A program made the translations under genes and the position numbers. The notes below the pieces were generated by a model. The model ran no database searches. It was not told the DNA's origin and saw nothing but the letters and a program-made list of their open reading frames with translations. From Microthrixaceae bacterium (GTDB lineage Bacteria > Actinomycetota > Acidimicrobiia > Acidimicrobiales > Microtrichaceae), in NCBI GenBank assembly GCA_007118345.1, contig SKRR01000305.1:1-43625 (forward strand): 43,625 nucleotides of DNA, read 5' to 3'. Below, one piece after another: positions 23,373 through 30,422 of the stretch (the stretch's first letter is position 1; each line of letters begins with the position of its first letter).

Positions 23373-25701
23373 GCTGGCGGCCACCGCGCGAGCGCTGCGC
23401 GCCGCGCGCACCGGTGCCCGCATCACCTACTCGCCCAAGGTGTTCATCCCGCTCACCATGTTGTGTCGAGACCGTTGCGGCTACTGCACCTTCGCGCAAC
23501 CCCCCGCCCGTCTCGACGCTCCGTTCCTCACGCCTGAGCAGGTGCTCGCGATCGCACGGCGCGGTGCCCGCTCGGGCTGCCACGAGGCACTCTTCACCCT
23601 CGGCGAGCGGCCGGAGCTCCGCTACCCGGCCGCAGCCGAATGGCTCACCGAGCACGGGTACGGGTCGACCGTCGACTACCTGGTCGAGATGTGCCGGCTC
23701 GTCACCGAGCGCACCGGGTTGTTGGCGCACGCGAACGCCGGAGCGCTCGACCACGAGGAACTCGCCGCGCTGCGGACCGTCGCCCCCTCCCAGGGAATGA
23801 TGACCGAGAGCCTCGTCGAGGACCTCGAGGCGCACCGAGGCAGCCCTGACAAGACGCCGGCGCGACGACTCGCGACCCTCGAGGCCGCAGGCGAGCTCCA
23901 GATCCCCTTCACGACGGGCATCCTCGTCGGCCTCGGTGAGACACGGAACGACCGCATCGCCGCCCTCGAGGCGATCGCAGCGGCGCACCACCGCCACGGT
24001 CACGTGCAGGAGGTGATCGTGCAGAACTTCCTGCCCAAGCCAGGTACCACGTTCCACCGCCGGCGGCCCTGCCCGACCGAGGACCATCTCGACGCCGTCG
24101 CGCTCGCGCGTTCGATCCTCCCCGAAGAAGTGCACCTGCAGGCGCCGCCCAACCTCCACGAGGACTTCGGTCGCCTGATCGATGCGGGCATCGACGACTG
24201 GGGCGGCGTCTCGCCGGTGACGGCCGATCACGTCAACCCGGAACGTCCCTGGCCGGACCTGGAACGGCTTCGCGAGGTGACCGAAGCACGGGGCCATGTG
24301 CTCGCACCACGACTGACCGTGCACCCCGAATGGGCACTCGACCCTGACCGATGGCTCGACCCGGCCCTGCACTTCGCGGTGCTCGATCGCTCGGACGCCG
24401 AAGGGCTCGGCCGGGATGACCCGGGTGCGGTGTTTCCCGAGCGCATGACCGGCAACCTGGGCGCCGGCACGGGTGCCGAGGTGGTGCAGATCACCGGCAC
24501 GGACCGGTCGACGGCCTGGTACGCCGGCGCCCCGGTCAGCCCTCCGACGCTCGTGCCGGGCGCTGCGTCGGTCGCAGTGGGCCCCGTGGCAGAGGTGCTC
24601 CGCGGCGTCCTCGACGGTGACGAGGTGGGCGAGGACGAGATCGTCACGCTGTTCGGTGCCAGAGGGTCCGAGGTGAGGGCGGTCGCACAGGTTGCCGACG
24701 AGCTGCGTCGCGAGGCGGTCGGCGACATCGTCACCTTCGTGAGGAACCGGAACATCAACTACACCAACGTGTGCACCTTCAAGTGCCGGTTCTGCGGGTT
24801 CTCCAAGGGCCCGATGAGCCTGAATCTGCGAGGGACCCCGTACCTGCTGACCCTCGAGGACCTCGCGGAGCGAACGATCGAGGCCCGCGACGCCGGCGCC
24901 ACCGAGGTGTGTCTGGTGGGTGGGATCCACCCGAGCTTCGACGGGGACTACTACGTCGACGTCTGCCGTGCGGTCAAGGACGCGGTGCCCGGGATGCACC
25001 TGCACGCGTTCACGGCGCTGGAGGTCAACGAGGGCGCGGCCAGACTCGGCGAACCCCTCGAGGACTACCTGCGCCGGTTGATGGAAGCCGGACTTCGTTC
25101 CCTCCCGGGAACGGCGGCCGAGATCCTCGACGACGAGGTGCGCGCGGTCATCTGTCCGGACAAGATCGACACCGAACAGTGGCTCGAGGTTCACCGGGTG
25201 GCGCACTCGGTGGGGCTTCGTTCGAACGTCACGATCATGTTCGGAACGGTGGAACATCCGCGGAGCTGGGCCCGTCACCTCATCGCGACACGCGAGCTGC
25301 AGAAGGCCACCGGCGGTTTCACCGAGTTCGTGGGACTGCCGTTCGTGCACATGGCGACGCCGCTCTATCTCCAGCGTCGTTGCCGGCGCGGACCGACCTT
25401 CCGCGAGGTGCTGCTGATGCACGCCGTGGCCAGGATCACCTACCGGGGATGGATCGACAACATCCAGGGCTCGTGGGTGAAGCTGGGGCTCTCCGGCGTC
25501 GGCCAGTTGCTCCGCGCCGGGGCCAACGACCTGGGTGGCACGCTGATGGATGAGAACATCTCGCGCGCCGCGGGAGCGGAACACGGCACCGACATCACCC
25601 CCGAGGACTTCAGGGCGCTGGTCGAACCGATGGGACGAACCCTGGAGCAGCGGACGACGCTCTACGGGTCGGTCGACCAGCCGCTCGCGACCAGCACCTG
25701 A
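23335..25701 (+). CDS. fbiC: FO synthase FbiC (fused CofG/CofH)
   Basis: This 788-residue two-domain radical SAM enzyme makes FO, the deazaflavin core of cofactor F420, from tyrosine and a ribityl-uracil precursor. The N-terminal CofG domain has the cluster motif C44-x3-C48-x2-C51 (LCRDRCGYC) and GILVGLGETRNDR. The C-terminal CofH domain has C480-x3-C484-x2-C487 (VCTFKCRFCGFSKG) and ends ...LGGTLMDENISRAAG. GTG 23335 is chosen for GAGGAG seven bases upstream and because the frame before it is inside the HxlR gene. The size matches actinobacterial FbiC. The rest of the F420 pathway is not in the window. Confidence 0.96.
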   Translation: MTNRVHTELPPAELAATARALRAARTGARITYSPKVFIPLTMLCRDRCGYCTFAQPPARLDAPFLTPEQVLAIARRGARSGCHEALFTLGERPELRYPAAAEWLTEHGYGSTVDYLVEMCRLVTERTGLLAHANAGALDHEELAALRTVAPSQGMMTESLVEDLEAHRGSPDKTPARRLATLEAAGELQIPFTTGILVGLGETRNDRIAALEAIAAAHHRHGHVQEVIVQNFLPKPGTTFHRRRPCPTEDHLDAVALARSILPEEVHLQAPPNLHEDFGRLIDAGIDDWGGVSPVTADHVNPERPWPDLERLREVTEARGHVLAPRLTVHPEWALDPDRWLDPALHFAVLDRSDAEGLGRDDPGAVFPERMTGNLGAGTGAEVVQITGTDRSTAWYAGAPVSPPTLVPGAASVAVGPVAEVLRGVLDGDEVGEDEIVTLFGARGSEVRAVAQVADELRREAVGDIVTFVRNRNINYTNVCTFKCRFCGFSKGPMSLNLRGTPYLLTLEDLAERTIEARDAGATEVCLVGGIHPSFDGDYYVDVCRAVKDAVPGMHLHAFTALEVNEGAARLGEPLEDYLRRLMEAGLRSLPGTAAEILDDEVRAVICPDKIDTEQWLEVHRVAHSVGLRSNVTIMFGTVEHPRSWARHLIATRELQKATGGFTEFVGLPFVHMATPLYLQRRCRRGPTFREVLLMHAVARITYRGWIDNIQGSWVKLGLSGVGQLLRAGANDLGGTLMDENISRAAGAEHGTDITPEDFRALVEPMGRTLEQRTTLYGSVDQPLATST

Positions 25702-25713
25702 CCCACTGGGGTG

Positions 25714-26835
25714 TCAGCAGTCGATCGTGAGTGGAACCAGCCGCGCGGAGCCGGCAGGTGCGGCGCTCAGCTCCGCGGTCGCACGACACCCCTGTCCCGG
25801 CCACAGGAGTTCCAGTCTGCCGGCAGCGAACCCCGGCACCACGACCACGGTGGCCGGCCCGCCCCCGGCCTGCTGGTCCAGGGTCGGCCGACGCTGGCCG
25901 AGACCGATCGCCGGGCCGTCCAGTGGTCGGAAGCTCGCGATCGCCTGGTCGAGCGGTGCGGGCACCGGGCTCCCGGGCACGGCGTGGGCGACGACGGTGT
26001 GCGCCGGAGCGCCAGCGAAGGATGGCGCGTTCACCTCGATCACGGACTCGGCCAGGGCGCGCTGGGGGGTGCCAGCGGGTCCGTCGCAGCTGACGGCCTC
26101 GACACGGACCGTTCGCCGACCCGCCGATGCGAACCTGGCCCTTGCCTGCTCGACCGCACCGGCGGGCCTCGCGGCACCCGTGCAGTCCGGTGCCTCCGGG
26201 CCGAGCACCACCGGCTGGAGCAGCGGATCGCCCCAGTCGATGCGGATCCTCGGCGCACCTCCGACGTGGTCGGCATCGAGCCAGGCGATCTCGAGGGTCA
26301 CCAGGTCACCGGCGGTGGCACCTGGCGCAGCTGGAGCGACCCGGAGCACGAGCGGCTCGTCCGGCGTCGGTGCCGGGATGGGCAGAGGGGCCGCCGTGGC
26401 GGGAGGCGCAGGATCCGGGGTCACCAGTGCCGGGGGTCGTGCCGGCGGTGGTTCGACCGGGAGTGCCTCGAGCACCGAGGGATCGATCTCATCGCTGTCG
26501 TCACTGCTCCCGTCGTCGGTCTCGGTGGACGGCTCGCCGTCGGATTCGTCGGATTCGTCGGACCCGTCGGGGGCTTCGGTGGTCGTGGTGGTCGTGGTCG
26601 TCAGTTCGCCGTCGGCGACGACCTCGTCGGCGCTGTTCGACGCGAGCAACGCCCCCACCACGGCGACGACGAGCAGCACCACCGCGCTGCAGAGCAGCAG
26701 GGCACGGTTCCGGCGACGCCGTCGATCGCCGGCTCGGGTGGCCGCCACACGTTGCGCTGCACGATCGAGGTCGATCCCCGGCTCCGCGATGCGGGCCAAC
26801 AGCTCCTGGCGACGCTCGTGAGGGCTCGCGTTCAT
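25714..26835 (-). CDS. Membrane protein partner of a sigma-like protein, unknown outer domain
   Basis: The product has 373 residues. A cytoplasmic N-terminal helix region (HERRQELLARIAEPGIDLDRAAQRVAATRAG) leads to a membrane segment at about 44-66, then a Thr8 run, a Ser/Asp/Glu and Pro linker (to about 150), and an outer beta-rich domain with four cysteines. IRIDWGDPLLQPVV and RTVRVEAVS look like a PKD-type beta sandwich. Its ATG overlaps the stop of the sigma-like gene (ATGA). This order suggests a membrane regulator or anti-sigma-like role, but no zinc anti-sigma motif is present. I do not recognise the family. Confidence 0.7.
   Translation of the reverse strand: MNASPHERRQELLARIAEPGIDLDRAAQRVAATRAGDRRRRRNRALLLCSAVVLLVVAVVGALLASNSADEVVADGELTTTTTTTTEAPDGSDESDESDGEPSTETDDGSSDDSDEIDPSVLEALPVEPPPARPPALVTPDPAPPATAAPLPIPAPTPDEPLVLRVAPAAPGATAGDLVTLEIAWLDADHVGGAPRIRIDWGDPLLQPVVLGPEAPDCTGAARPAGAVEQARARFASAGRRTVRVEAVSCDGPAGTPQRALAESVIEVNAPSFAGAPAHTVVAHAVPGSPVPAPLDQAIASFRPLDGPAIGLGQRRPTLDQQAGGGPATVVVVPGFAAGRLELLWPGQGCRATAELSAAPAGSARLVPLTIDC
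26539..26604. repeat. Low-complexity tandem repeats in the linker coding region
   Basis: Nine-base units TCGGATTCG, followed by GGTCGTGGT triplet repeats, encode the SDESDE and Thr8 stretches of the minus-strand protein. They are likely to vary in length. Confidence 0.55.
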
Positions 26836-27347
26836 GCGGTCCGCCCGATCCGGCGCCCGGCCGCCAACCGACCGGCAACTCGCTCGAGGCGTTCCTCGAC
26901 CCGGGAGACGTCGACGTCGAACACCAGCGCCACCTCGTCAGGCGGCAGTCCGCCCGCCAGTGCGACCAGCCCCACCCGCCGATCCCACCGAGCAGCATCG
27001 ACGAGCGCGTCATGGAGCTCGGCGAGCGACAGTCGGCCGTCGAACCCGGCGTCGAGGTCGTCCTCGTCGAGGGCGTACCGCAACGGCACCGAACCAGGGT
27101 GGCCCCTCAGCCGCTCGCCGGCGAGGTCGACCACCCGACACAGCGCCGACGTCGTGGCGCGATCGGCCTGCTGTGGCGCGTCGGGCGGCCGGACACCGGA
27201 GATGGCCGCCACCGCGACCTCCTCGGCGACCTCGAGCGAGGTGGGGACGGAGGCATCCGGGTCCAGCACCCGACGAGCGAGCCCCACGGCTGCGGGGTAC
27301 GTGGAGCGGAACCAGATGCCCGCACTCGTCAGGTCCACCACCGCCAT
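26832..27347 (-). CDS. Degenerate ECF sigma factor-like protein
   Basis: The 171-residue protein has the layout of a small sigma factor. WFRSTYPAAVGLARRVL corresponds to the start of region 2, and VGLVALAGGLPPDEVALVFDVDVSRVEERLERVAGRL corresponds to region 4 with a helix-turn-helix. The aromatic and basic residues that melt and contact the -10 element in normal ECF factors are largely missing, and the region 2/4 linker is long. It may be a divergent sigma factor or a DNA-binding relative. ATG 27347 lies seven bases after TACCTT, so it is probably leaderless. It is coupled by a four-base overlap to the membrane protein downstream. Confidence 0.65.
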   Translation of the reverse strand: MAVVDLTSAGIWFRSTYPAAVGLARRVLDPDASVPTSLEVAEEVAVAAISGVRPPDAPQQADRATTSALCRVVDLAGERLRGHPGSVPLRYALDEDDLDAGFDGRLSLAELHDALVDAARWDRRVGLVALAGGLPPDEVALVFDVDVSRVEERLERVAGRLAAGRRIGRTA

Positions 27348-27354
27348 TGCGATG

Positions 27355-27360
27355 AAGGTA
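27355..27360 (-). promoter_or_regulatory. -10 box of a probable leaderless promoter for the sigma-like gene
   Basis: The minus strand reads TACCTT, then seven bases to ATG 27347, with no ribosome binding site. A divergent leaderless promoter lies 25 bases away. Confidence 0.5.
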
Positions 27361-27384
27361 GTCCCGGGGCCGCGCGATGCTGGG

Positions 27385-27390
27385 TATCCT
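27385..27390 (+). promoter_or_regulatory. -10 box of a probable leaderless promoter for the Cys-rich gene
   Basis: TATCCT is followed by eight bases and GTG 27399, with no ribosome binding site. It probably drives the three-gene set ending at 30121. Confidence 0.5.
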
Positions 27391-27398
27391 CGCCGCCC

Positions 27399-28139
27399 GT
27401 GACCAGTGCCGCCTCCCCCCCGCCAGACGCCTCCCGGCGAGAGTGGCTGTCGTTCGACCACGATGGCGACACCTATCTCTTCGATGCGTCGTTCCTCACC
27501 AGCAACTGGCGGTGCATCTTCGGCGAAGGCTGTCGCGGGGTGCACGAGGTCGACACCACAGAGCTGGGGCACGGGTGTTGTTCACACGGCGCCCACTTCG
27601 CCGACGCGGCCGACCGCAAACGGGTCCGCCGCCTCGCACGTCAGCTCGGGGACGACCAGTGGCAGCTCAAGGACGTCGCGGAGGAGCTCGGCGGCCCGAT
27701 CGCCCGCAACGAGGCCGGCGACTGGACCACCCGGCTCCACGATGGCGCGTGCATCTTCCTGAACCGACCCGATGGACCGCTCGGGGCCGGATGTGCGCTC
27801 CACCTCGCGGCGCTGGAGGCCGACGAACCCATCGTCGACTGGAAGCCCGAGGTGTGCTGGCAGCTCCCGCTGCGGCTCTCGCACGCGGTCGACGACGTCG
27901 AACACACCACCTGGACCCTCCGCGAGTGGAAGCGGCGGGACTGGGGCGAGGGTGGAGCCGACTTCCACTGGTGGTGCACCGAGGAACCCGACGCGTTCGT
28001 GGGCGACGACCCGGTCTACCTGTCCGCTCGGGACGAGATCGTGGCGCTCGTGGGCGAAGAGGTGTACGAACGTCTCGTCGGAGAGCTCGCTGGTCGCCCC
28101 TCGGTGACCTGGGTTCCCCACCCCGCCGTACGGCGCTGA
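27399..28139 (+). CDS. Cys-rich putative metal or Fe-S protein
   Basis: The product has 246 residues with a conserved-looking set of cysteines: C39, C45, the pair C60-C61 in HGCCSHGAHF, C118 (GACIFLN), C132 (GAGCALH) and C153 (KPEVCWQLPLR). The order C...CC...GC.LH...KP..C...P recalls the YkgJ/DUF3109 type of metal-binding proteins, which have no assigned reaction. It has no membrane segment. GTG 27399 lies eight bases after a TATCCT box and no ribosome binding site is present. The McrB-type gene begins 49 bases after the stop, in the same direction, so the proteins may act together. Family assignment is moderate, function unknown. Confidence 0.75.
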   Translation: MTSAASPPPDASRREWLSFDHDGDTYLFDASFLTSNWRCIFGEGCRGVHEVDTTELGHGCCSHGAHFADAADRKRVRRLARQLGDDQWQLKDVAEELGGPIARNEAGDWTTRLHDGACIFLNRPDGPLGAGCALHLAALEADEPIVDWKPEVCWQLPLRLSHAVDDVEHTTWTLREWKRRDWGEGGADFHWWCTEEPDAFVGDDPVYLSARDEIVALVGEEVYERLVGELAGRPSVTWVPHPAVRR

Positions 28140-28188
28140 CGCCCGGCTTGTTCTCAAGTCGGTGCGTCATGACGCCGATCGCTGCGGT

Positions 28189-29121
28189 GTGACCTCGTTC
28201 TCCGCCCAGGAACTGCTGCGTCTCGCCGACGACGAAGGGATGATCTTCCCTGACCACGTGGTCGAGCAGCTCGTCTCCGCCCTCGAAGCAGGAAAGCACG
28301 TGATCCTCACCGGGCCTCCCGGGACCGGGAAGACGACCCTCGCCTACCTCTCCGCCGAGCTCGCCCGGCACTCGATGCTGTGCACCGGCTACCAACCCAC
28401 GACCGCCACGTCGGAGTGGACGACCTTCGAGACGATCGGCGGCCTCCAGCCGACACCGGAGGGCCTGATCTTCAGGGCGGGGTTGTTCGTCGAGGCGATC
28501 GAGAGCGGACGCTGGCTGGTCATCGACGAACTGAACCGCTCGAACTTCGATCGTGCCTTCGGGCAGCTCTTCACCGTGCTGTCCGGCTCGGCGGTCGTGC
28601 TGCCGTTCCGACGACAGGGCCAGATCATCCCCATCTCGCTGGTCCCCCACGGCGTCGAAGCGCCGCCGGGAACCGATCCGATCCGCCTGCCGGCCTCCTG
28701 GCGGATCATCGCCACGATGAACGCGATGGACAAGCACCTGCTGTTCGACATGTCGTACGCGCTCATGCGGCGGTTCGCCTTCATCGAGGTCGGCACACCC
28801 CCCGACGAGGCCTACGACCGCCTGCTGGAGGGCGCCGAGGTCGTCCAGCGACTCCTGCCGCTGCGTGCCCTGATCAACCTCGGGCCGGCGATCTTCGTCG
28901 ATGCCCGCAAGTACGCGGCGCGGCGGGCACGGGACGGCATCACCGAGTCCCGACTGCTCTACGAGGTCTTCTACGCCTTCTTCCTCCCCCAGTTCGAGGG
29001 TCTCGACGAGCACCAAGCGGTGCGGCTGTACCGACTGCTCGCGCCTCGGCTCGAGCCGGTCGAGCAGAGCGAGGCCAGACGGGTGATCGCGGAACTGCTC
29101 GGGGACGAGCTCGTTGCCTGA
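28189..29121 (+). CDS. Minimal McrB-type AAA+ NTPase
   Basis: The product (310 residues from GTG 28189; GTG 28162 would add nine) is one AAA+ module of the McrB branch. Walker A GPPGTGKT is at 42-49. Walker B and the McrB signature read VIDELNRSNFDRAFGQLFTVL (111-131), and the sensor region is IIATMNAMDKHLLFDMSYALMRRFAFIE with the Arg finger pair near 194-195. MoxR proteins differ at these points. The N-terminal DNA-binding domain of classical McrB is absent; only a short helical start precedes the ATPase. The last eight bases overlap the next gene, which resembles McrC/DUF2357. Whether it serves DNA restriction or another remodelling task cannot be told from the sequence. Confidence 0.88.
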   Translation: MTSFSAQELLRLADDEGMIFPDHVVEQLVSALEAGKHVILTGPPGTGKTTLAYLSAELARHSMLCTGYQPTTATSEWTTFETIGGLQPTPEGLIFRAGLFVEAIESGRWLVIDELNRSNFDRAFGQLFTVLSGSAVVLPFRRQGQIIPISLVPHGVEAPPGTDPIRLPASWRIIATMNAMDKHLLFDMSYALMRRFAFIEVGTPPDEAYDRLLEGAEVVQRLLPLRALINLGPAIFVDARKYAARRARDGITESRLLYEVFYAFFLPQFEGLDEHQAVRLYRLLAPRLEPVEQSEARRVIAELLGDELVA

Positions 29122-30121
29122 TCGGCACGCGCCTGACGGCACTGCCGCGCTGTGGGAACGACGCGGCGTGGGAGTTGCCGCGTTGCCCTTCACCGCTGCG
29201 TTGATCGGGCGCGACGCCGTCGAGCTGTCGGATGCGGCCGCGTTGTCGCTCGCAGCGAGCACCGAGGCCGTCCGGTTCCTCGACGGCATGGAGCTCCGGG
29301 TACGCACCCTCACCTCCACGGTGTCCACCGAGACCCAACGTTGCAACGGTTCGGTGCGCGGCCCGATCCTGTGGTCCGAGACGATCACCGCTCGCGCCAA
29401 CGCCCTCGGCAACGACGACGTCTTCGTGTGCTTGACCTCGAAGCGGAGCTACGACACGGTCGAGAACCGGGTGATCGTCGATGCACTGGACTCCGTCGGC
29501 CGAGCCGGACCGGCGCTTCGCAGCCCGACCGGTGCGCGGGTCGCGCCGGCGGACGCCGAGCGCATCGCTGCGGTCGCCACCGAGGCGACGAGCTGGCGTC
29601 ACCATCCACGCCTCGCCGGCATCCGCGGCGGACGGCTGCGCGGCAAGGAGCTCGCGCGCCTCCGGGCGGGCCACCGGATCGCCCGTCTCGCTCCCGTGAT
29701 GGCGGTACGTGAGCGGGTCGCAGAGCCCTTCCGCTCCGAGGACGTGGCAGGACTCGCCGGACAGGCGACCCGCCGGCTCCATCGTTTCGTCGAGGAGGTC
29801 ACCTGCGAGCTGCAACGTCGCGACCTGATCAGTGGTCGCTGGTCCATCGCCGACGGCGGGCTCTGGTCGCAGGCCCTGTGCTTCCGGCATCCCCTGGCCT
29901 CGGGCACCACCCCGGCAGGCCTGTGCTACCGAGGGATCCCGCTCCTGCCTCCGCCTGCGGTGGTCCACGATGCCAGCTGGGCGGACCTGCTCCCGCACGA
30001 CGGCGTCCGCGTCAACTGCGTCGACGACGTCGATGCGCTCTTGGCCAGGTTCTCGGCTCGCCGTGGGGGTCCGACTCAGCGACGCTCGTCCTCGCCGTCG
30101 TCCTCGACGACCTCGTCATAG
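29114..30121 (+). CDS. McrC/DUF2357-like partner protein without a visible nuclease domain
   Basis: The product has 335 residues from TTG 29114 (GTG 29168 is an alternative). Residues 83-125 contain GPILWSETITARAN, VFVCLTSKRSYDTVENRVIV, the pattern W..T..........SYDT.EN..(V/L) that marks DUF2357/McrC-family proteins next to McrB-type ATPases. The C-terminal part, where McrC carries a PD-(D/E)xK nuclease, shows no such motif (it reads GRWSIADGGLWSQALCF and a Pro-rich stretch). The start overlaps the McrB-type gene by eight bases. The last 46 bases overlap the opposing gene 30076-30312. The assignment rests on the local motif plus the partner. Confidence 0.68.
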   Translation: MPDRHAPDGTAALWERRGVGVAALPFTAALIGRDAVELSDAAALSLAASTEAVRFLDGMELRVRTLTSTVSTETQRCNGSVRGPILWSETITARANALGNDDVFVCLTSKRSYDTVENRVIVDALDSVGRAGPALRSPTGARVAPADAERIAAVATEATSWRHHPRLAGIRGGRLRGKELARLRAGHRIARLAPVMAVRERVAEPFRSEDVAGLAGQATRRLHRFVEEVTCELQRRDLISGRWSIADGGLWSQALCFRHPLASGTTPAGLCYRGIPLLPPPAVVHDASWADLLPHDGVRVNCVDDVDALLARFSARRGGPTQRRSSSPSSSTTSS

Positions 30122-30312
30122 CGGGCGTCCGGGTCGACCTCGACATCGTCGTCAGCGTCGACGGGATCCTCCACCACTGCAGCGACGACCCCCGGTTCAC
30201 TCGCGAGATCGTTGAAGATCGCCTCGATGTCGAGGTCGGGGCCACGCTTCAGGTTGCGGGCCTCTTCATACCGCCGGTGACGACCCTTCTTCACGGTTCG
30301 ACTCCCCGTCAT
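30076..30312 (-). CDS. Small charged hypothetical protein, 78 residues
   Basis: The protein has a basic N-terminal third (SRTVKKGRHRRYEEARNLKRG) and a strongly acidic C-terminal third (DPVDADDDVEVDPDARYDEVVEDDGEDE). No membrane segment or cysteine is present. ATG 30312 has TACACT (minus strand, 30330-30335) 17 bases upstream. Its 3' end overlaps the McrC-like gene tail to tail by 46 bases. Charge separation suggests a nucleic-acid- or ribosome-associated small protein, but this is a guess. I do not recognise it with certainty. Confidence 0.65.
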   Translation of the reverse strand: MTGSRTVKKGRHRRYEEARNLKRGPDLDIEAIFNDLASEPGVVAAVVEDPVDADDDVEVDPDARYDEVVEDDGEDERR

Positions 30313-30329
30313 CGATCACTGAATCGCCG

Positions 30330-30335
30330 AGTGTA
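30330..30335 (-). promoter_or_regulatory. Candidate -10 box for the 78-residue gene
   Basis: The minus strand reads TACACT, matching TANNNT, 17 bases before ATG 30312. It is divergent from the alpha-glucosidase promoter in the same 106-base gap. Confidence 0.4.
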
Positions 30336-30372
30336 GCGCGGGCACAGGCCCGGCACATGAACGCGGCGGGGG

Positions 30373-30378
30373 TACGCT
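30373..30378 (+). promoter_or_regulatory. -10 box of the alpha-glucosidase leader
   Basis: TACGCT matches TANNNT and lies eight bases before ATG 30387 of an 11-codon reading frame and 40 bases before ATG 30419 of the enzyme gene. Confidence 0.45.
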
Positions 30379-30386
30379 GCGGCGCC

Positions 30387-30422
30387 ATGGGGAGCTCTCA
30401 GGATCGGCGACGCAGCGCATGA
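30387..30422 (+). CDS. Possible 11-residue leader peptide of the alpha-glucosidase gene
   Basis: ATG 30387 opens a frame that reads MGSSQDRRRSA and stops at TGA 30420-30422. The stop overlaps the alpha-glucosidase start in the ATGA arrangement. A TACGCT box eight bases upstream would start a leaderless transcript at this ATG. The enzyme gene itself has only a weak, distant ribosome binding site, so translation of the leader could deliver ribosomes to it. The frame is short and could exist by chance. Confidence 0.35.
   Translation: MGSSQDRRRSA

Noticed and set aside
23242-25584. 780-codon minus-strand open frame
   Set aside because: It mirrors fbiC throughout and shows no domain; shadow of the real gene.
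25700-25725. Weak inverted repeat between fbiC and the opposing gene
   Set aside because: Pairing of CTGAC with GTCAG needs a bulge and mismatches inside; too weak to call a terminator.
28189-29121. MoxR-type ATPase
   Set aside because: Walker B context IDELNRSNFDRAFGQL and the ATMNAMDK...RRFAF region are McrB-like, and the partner is not a VWA/DUF58 protein.
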